Origin: Pseudomonas sp. UBA6562 | Lineage (GTDB): Bacteria > Pseudomonadota > Gammaproteobacteria > Pseudomonadales > Pseudomonadaceae | NCBI RefSeq assembly: GCF_002434265.1 | Contig: NZ_DJJS01000010.1 | Span: forward strand, 62,001 to 126,000 | Direction of reading: 5' to 3' | DNA length: 64,000 bases | Program-made: the position numbers and the translations under genes | Shown: piece by piece, positions 61,169 through 64,000 of the stretch | Numbering within the stretch: the first letter of the stretch is position 1 | Layout of the letters: each line of letters opens with the position of its first letter | The notes under the pieces: model-generated | The model's input: the letters and a program-made list of their open reading frames with translations, nothing else | What the model was told of the DNA's origin: nothing | The model's database searches: none

Positions 61169-61169
61169 A

Positions 61170-61829
61170 TTGACCGCACCCCTGCCAGCCCGGCGCATCG
61201 GCATCCTGGGCGGAACCTTCGACCCCGTGCACATCGGCCACCTGCGCAGCGCGCTGGAAGTGGCCGAGCTGATGCGGCTGGACGAACTGCGCCTGCTGCC
61301 CAACGCCCGCCCGCCGCACCGCGACACACCGCAGGTGACGCCGCAAGACCGCTTGGCCATGGTGCGCCATGCGGTGGCCGGCACGACGCAACTGAGCGTC
61401 GACGCCCGCGAGCTGGCGCGCGACAAACCGTCGTACACCATCGACACGCTCGAATCGTTGCGCGCCGAACTCGCCGCCGACGACCAGTTGTTCCTGCTGC
61501 TGGGTTGGGACGCCTTCTGCGGCCTGCCGGGCTGGCACCGTTGGGAAGAGCTGCTGCAACACTGTCACATCCTGGTGCTGCAACGCCCGGATGCCGACGT
61601 CGAACCCCCTTTCGAGCTGCGCAACCTGCTGGCTGCGCGCTCCGCGAGCGATCCTACCGCCATGCCCGGCCCGGCGGGGCACATTTCGTTCGTCTGGCAG
61701 ACCCCGCTCGCGGTGTCCGCTACGCAGATCCGACAGCTGCTGGCCAGCGGCAAGTCGGTGCGGTTCCTGGTGCCGGACGCAGTACTGGCCTACATAGAGG
61801 CGCACGACCTGTATCGTGCGTCTACCTGA
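61170..61829 (+). CDS. nadD: Nicotinate-mononucleotide adenylyltransferase
   Basis: NadD transfers AMP from ATP to nicotinate mononucleotide on the way to NAD. The 219-residue protein shows the nucleotidyltransferase signature GGTFDPVHIGHLR, LLPNARPPHR, LLGWDAFCGLPGWHRWEELL and the second motif SATQIRQLL. The start is a rare TTG at 61170, nearly touching the proA stop; no ATG or GTG upstream of the first beta strand gives a better beginning. The TTG, and weak ribosome site, suggest that expression depends on translation of proA. Confidence 0.95.
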   Translation: MTAPLPARRIGILGGTFDPVHIGHLRSALEVAELMRLDELRLLPNARPPHRDTPQVTPQDRLAMVRHAVAGTTQLSVDARELARDKPSYTIDTLESLRAELAADDQLFLLLGWDAFCGLPGWHRWEELLQHCHILVLQRPDADVEPPFELRNLLAARSASDPTAMPGPAGHISFVWQTPLAVSATQIRQLLASGKSVRFLVPDAVLAYIEAHDLYRAST

Positions 61830-61872
61830 AGGTGCCTCGGGCACCTCACTCAACACGTTGAACGAGTTTGAT

Positions 61873-62295
61873 ATGACCAAGCAGAAAATCCATGGCGAAG
61901 CACTGGTCGAGCTGACCAAATCGGCGCTCGAAGACGTCAAGGCCCAAGACATCCAGGTGATCGACGTCCGCGACAAGCACAGCCTCACCGACTACATGAT
62001 CATCGCCACCGGTACCTCCAACCGGCAGATCAACGCGATGCTGGAAAAGGTCCGGGAAGCGGTCAAGGCCAAGGGCGCGCAGCCTCTGGGCGAAGAAGGC
62101 AAGGGCGACAGCGACTGGGTGCTGCTCGACCTCAACGACGTCATCGTGCACATGATGACCGCCGCTGCCCGCCAGTTCTACGACCTGGAGCGTCTGTGGG
62201 TCGGCGCCGAGCAGAGCCGCGCCGCCGACGGCAAGCACCACAGCCCCGAGAACAGCACCCACGACTACTTCGAAAAGCTCAAGGACCGGGAATAG
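61873..62295 (+). CDS. rsfS: Ribosomal silencing factor
   Basis: RsfS (YbeB) binds ribosomal protein L14 on the large subunit and blocks joining of the subunits when nutrients run low. The 140 residues include ALEDVKAQDIQVIDVRDKHSLTDYMIIATGTSNRQ and DWVLLDLNDVIVHMM. The longer frame to 61816 adds an unlikely start; the ATG at 61873 is typical. It sits between nadD and rlmH in the conserved nadD-rsfS-rlmH-mrdA order. Confidence 0.96.
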   Translation: MTKQKIHGEALVELTKSALEDVKAQDIQVIDVRDKHSLTDYMIIATGTSNRQINAMLEKVREAVKAKGAQPLGEEGKGDSDWVLLDLNDVIVHMMTAAARQFYDLERLWVGAEQSRAADGKHHSPENSTHDYFEKLKDRE

Positions 62296-62304
62296 GTCGG
62301 CGCC

Positions 62305-62772
62305 ATGCGTCTGCGCCTGATCGCGGTCGGTTCGCGCATGCCCAAGTGGGTCGAGGAAGGCTGGCACGAATACGCCAAGCGCCTGCCTACGGAGATGGCG
62401 CTGGAGCTTGTGGAAATCCCGCTGAACACCCGCGGCAAGAACGCCGACGTGACCCGCCTGATCCGTCAGGAGGGCGACGCCATGCTGAGCAAGGTGCAGC
62501 CGGGCGAGCGCATCGTCACCCTCGAAGTGCACGGCAAGCCCTGGAGCACCGAGCAGTTGGCGGGCGAGCTCGACCGCTGGCGCCTCGATGCGCGCACCGT
62601 CAACCTGATGGTCGGCGGCCCCGAGGGGCTGGCCCCGCAGGTGTGCGCGCGGGCCGAACAGCGCTGGTCGCTGTCGCCGCTGACACTGCCGCACCCGTTG
62701 GTAAGGATACTGATCGGCGAACAGATCTACCGCGCCTGGACCGTGCTGTCCGGGCATCCCTACCACAAATAG
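62305..62772 (+). CDS. rlmH: 23S rRNA (pseudouridine1915-N3)-methyltransferase
   Basis: RlmH methylates the pseudouridine at position 1915 of 23S rRNA in helix 69, using S-adenosylmethionine. The 155-residue SPOUT protein begins MRLRLIAVGSRMPKWVEEGW and has TLEVHGKPWSTEQLA, the knot region NLMVGGPEGLAPQV and SLSPLTLPHPLVRILIGEQIYRAW, ending in HPYHK with the Tyr-His pair required in the family. It starts 9 bases after rsfS. Confidence 0.97.
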   Translation: MRLRLIAVGSRMPKWVEEGWHEYAKRLPTEMALELVEIPLNTRGKNADVTRLIRQEGDAMLSKVQPGERIVTLEVHGKPWSTEQLAGELDRWRLDARTVNLMVGGPEGLAPQVCARAEQRWSLSPLTLPHPLVRILIGEQIYRAWTVLSGHPYHK

Positions 62773-62788
62773 CCTGTAAGCCTGACCG

Positions 62789-64000
62789 ATGTCGCAGCCG
62801 ATCCGCCTCAAGGACCACGAGAAAGACGCCCGTCTGGTGCGCAAGCGCGTCGTGGTCGGCGCCGTGGCGGTCACGTTGCTCATCTGCGTGCTGGTCGCGC
62901 GCCTGTACTTCCTGCAGGTCGTGCAGTACGACTACCACTCCACGCTGTCGGAGAACAATCGGGTGCACGTGCAGCCGATTCCGCCCACCCGTGGGCTGAT
63001 CTACGACCGCAACGGCGTGATCATCGCCGACAACCGGCCCAGCTTCAGCCTGAGCATGACCCGCGAGCGCGCCGGCAGCGACTGGCCCCAGGTGCTCGAC
63101 GCCATCGTCGAAGTGCTGCAACTGAGCGAAGACGACCGCGTGCTGTTCGAAAAGCGCATGCGCCAGGGGCGTCGGCCGTTCGAACCGGTGCCGATCCTGT
63201 TCGAACTGACCGAAGAGCAGATCGCCCGCGTGGCGGTCAACCAGTTCCGCCTGCCCGGCGTGGAAGTGGTGGCGCAACTGGTGCGGCACTACCCCCAGGG
63301 CGCGCATTTCGCCCATTCGGTGGGCTATGTGGGGCGGATCAACGAGAAAGAGCTCAAGACCCTCGACCCGATCAACTACAGCGGCACCCACCACATCGGC
63401 AAGACCGGCATCGAGCGCTTCTACGAGAGCGCCCTGCATGGCCAGGTCGGCTACGAAGAGGTCGAGACCAACGCCCGCGGCCGCGTGCTGCGCGTGCTCA
63501 AGCGCACCGACCCCAAGCCCGGCAAGGACATCGTGCTGAGCCTGGACATCAAGCTGCAGGAGGCCGCCGAAGCGGCGCTGGGCGGACGGCGCGGCGCCGT
63601 GGTGGCGCTCGATCCGCGTACCGGCGAGGTGCTGGCGATGGTCAGCCAGCCGAGCTTCGATCCCAACCTGTTCGTCACCGGCATCAGCTTCAAGGCCTAC
63701 GCCGAGCTGCGCGACTCGATCGACCGGCCGCTGTTCAACCGCGTGCTGCGCGGGCTGTACCCGCCAGGCTCGACGATCAAGCCCGCCGTGGCCATCGCCG
63801 GCCTCGACAGCGGCGTGATCAACGCCGGCAGCCGGGTGTTCGACCCCGGCTACTACCAACTGCCCAACTACGACCACAAGTACCGCAACTGGAATCGCAG
63901 CGGTGACGGCTGGGTCGATCTCGACACGGCGATCATGCGTTCCAACGACACCTACTTCTACGACCTGGCGCACAAGATGGGCATCGATCGCCTGTCGACC
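62789..64000 (+). CDS. mrdA: Penicillin-binding protein 2, partial at right edge
   Basis: PBP2 is the transpeptidase of the elongasome, cross-linking septum-independent cell-wall growth with RodA. The 404 residues inside the window (ATG at 62789) show a cytoplasmic basic start, a single membrane helix near 22-42, the dimerisation/pedestal domain (IPPTRGLIYDRNGVIIADN, LVRHYPQGAHFAHSVGYVGRIN, HHIGKTGIERFYE) and the start of the transpeptidase domain with active Ser328-Thr-Ile-Lys331 (PGSTIKP). The SxN and KTG motifs would lie past the edge. It is 16 bases after rlmH. Confidence 0.96.
   Translation, partial: MSQPIRLKDHEKDARLVRKRVVVGAVAVTLLICVLVARLYFLQVVQYDYHSTLSENNRVHVQPIPPTRGLIYDRNGVIIADNRPSFSLSMTRERAGSDWPQVLDAIVEVLQLSEDDRVLFEKRMRQGRRPFEPVPILFELTEEQIARVAVNQFRLPGVEVVAQLVRHYPQGAHFAHSVGYVGRINEKELKTLDPINYSGTHHIGKTGIERFYESALHGQVGYEEVETNARGRVLRVLKRTDPKPGKDIVLSLDIKLQEAAEAALGGRRGAVVALDPRTGEVLAMVSQPSFDPNLFVTGISFKAYAELRDSIDRPLFNRVLRGLYPPGSTIKPAVAIAGLDSGVINAGSRVFDPGYYQLPNYDHKYRNWNRSGDGWVDLDTAIMRSNDTYFYDLAHKMGIDRLST

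Overview
The window looks like a chromosomal segment of a Pseudomonas of the P. putida group (inference). GC is high throughout, and the gene order dxs-ispA-xseB, ppa-mtfA-dedA-eutC-eutB-eat-aldehyde dehydrogenase-sigma54 activator-mpl-ubiX and proA-nadD-rsfS-rlmH-mrdA matches what I remember of that group. I ran no database search. I saw no tRNA, rRNA, CRISPR array, insertion sequence or phage structural gene.

Layout. 1-5.6 kb: a BtuF-like cobalamin-binding protein, a three-copy 29-bp repeat, the isoprenoid genes dxs and ispA with xseB, and ribB behind an FMN riboswitch. 5.7-10.2 kb: pobA and its AraC-type regulator, then mesX-mesD, a folate-independent, oxygen-linked methionine synthase pair preceded by a structured leader. 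10.3-13.6 kb: a small accessory patch of visibly lower GC. It holds an ATPase/HNH (Septu-like) defence module whose HNH gene has an in-frame ochre stop near its start, and an SMI1/KNR4 protein. 13.7-17.8 kb: a FecI-type sigma factor, a FecR-type regulator and a TonB receptor. 17.9-31.8 kb: a five-gene chaperone-usher fimbrial operon of the CupA/CupD plan, followed in the same direction by a four-gene phosphorelay. The relay has a hybrid kinase, an EAL response regulator, a hybrid kinase with HPt, and a LuxR-type regulator; it resembles PvrS/PvrR/RcsC/RcsB and RocS/RocR/RocA. Near-identical dyads resembling RcsB boxes precede both halves.

31.9-36.2 kb: an unassigned three-gene envelope operon (OmpA-domain lipoprotein, five-helix membrane protein, small exported protein). 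36.8-40.7 kb: poxB, a glutathione transferase and an S24-fold repressor that has lost its catalytic residues. 40.9-43 kb: ppa, mtfA, dedA. 43.1-50.8 kb: ethanolamine catabolism. The permease imports ethanolamine, EutBC converts it to acetaldehyde and ammonia, and the aldehyde dehydrogenase makes acetate. Both the permease and the dehydrogenase have good sigma54 promoters, next to a divergent sigma54 activator.

50.9-59.6 kb: mpl-ubiX-lipoprotein, a Rossmann-fold protein, a MORN-repeat/C13-peptidase lipoprotein, a CidA/LrgB pair, a Lon-N protein, a DedA-PAP2 fusion and an alkyl-purine DNA glycosylase. 59.9-64 kb: proA, nadD, rsfS, rlmH and the start of mrdA, which runs off the right edge.

The strongest leads are the self-contained fimbria/c-di-GMP phosphorelay locus with its shared dyads, the interrupted ATPase/HNH module, the unassigned envelope operon, the mesXD leader and the MORN-caspase-like lipoprotein.
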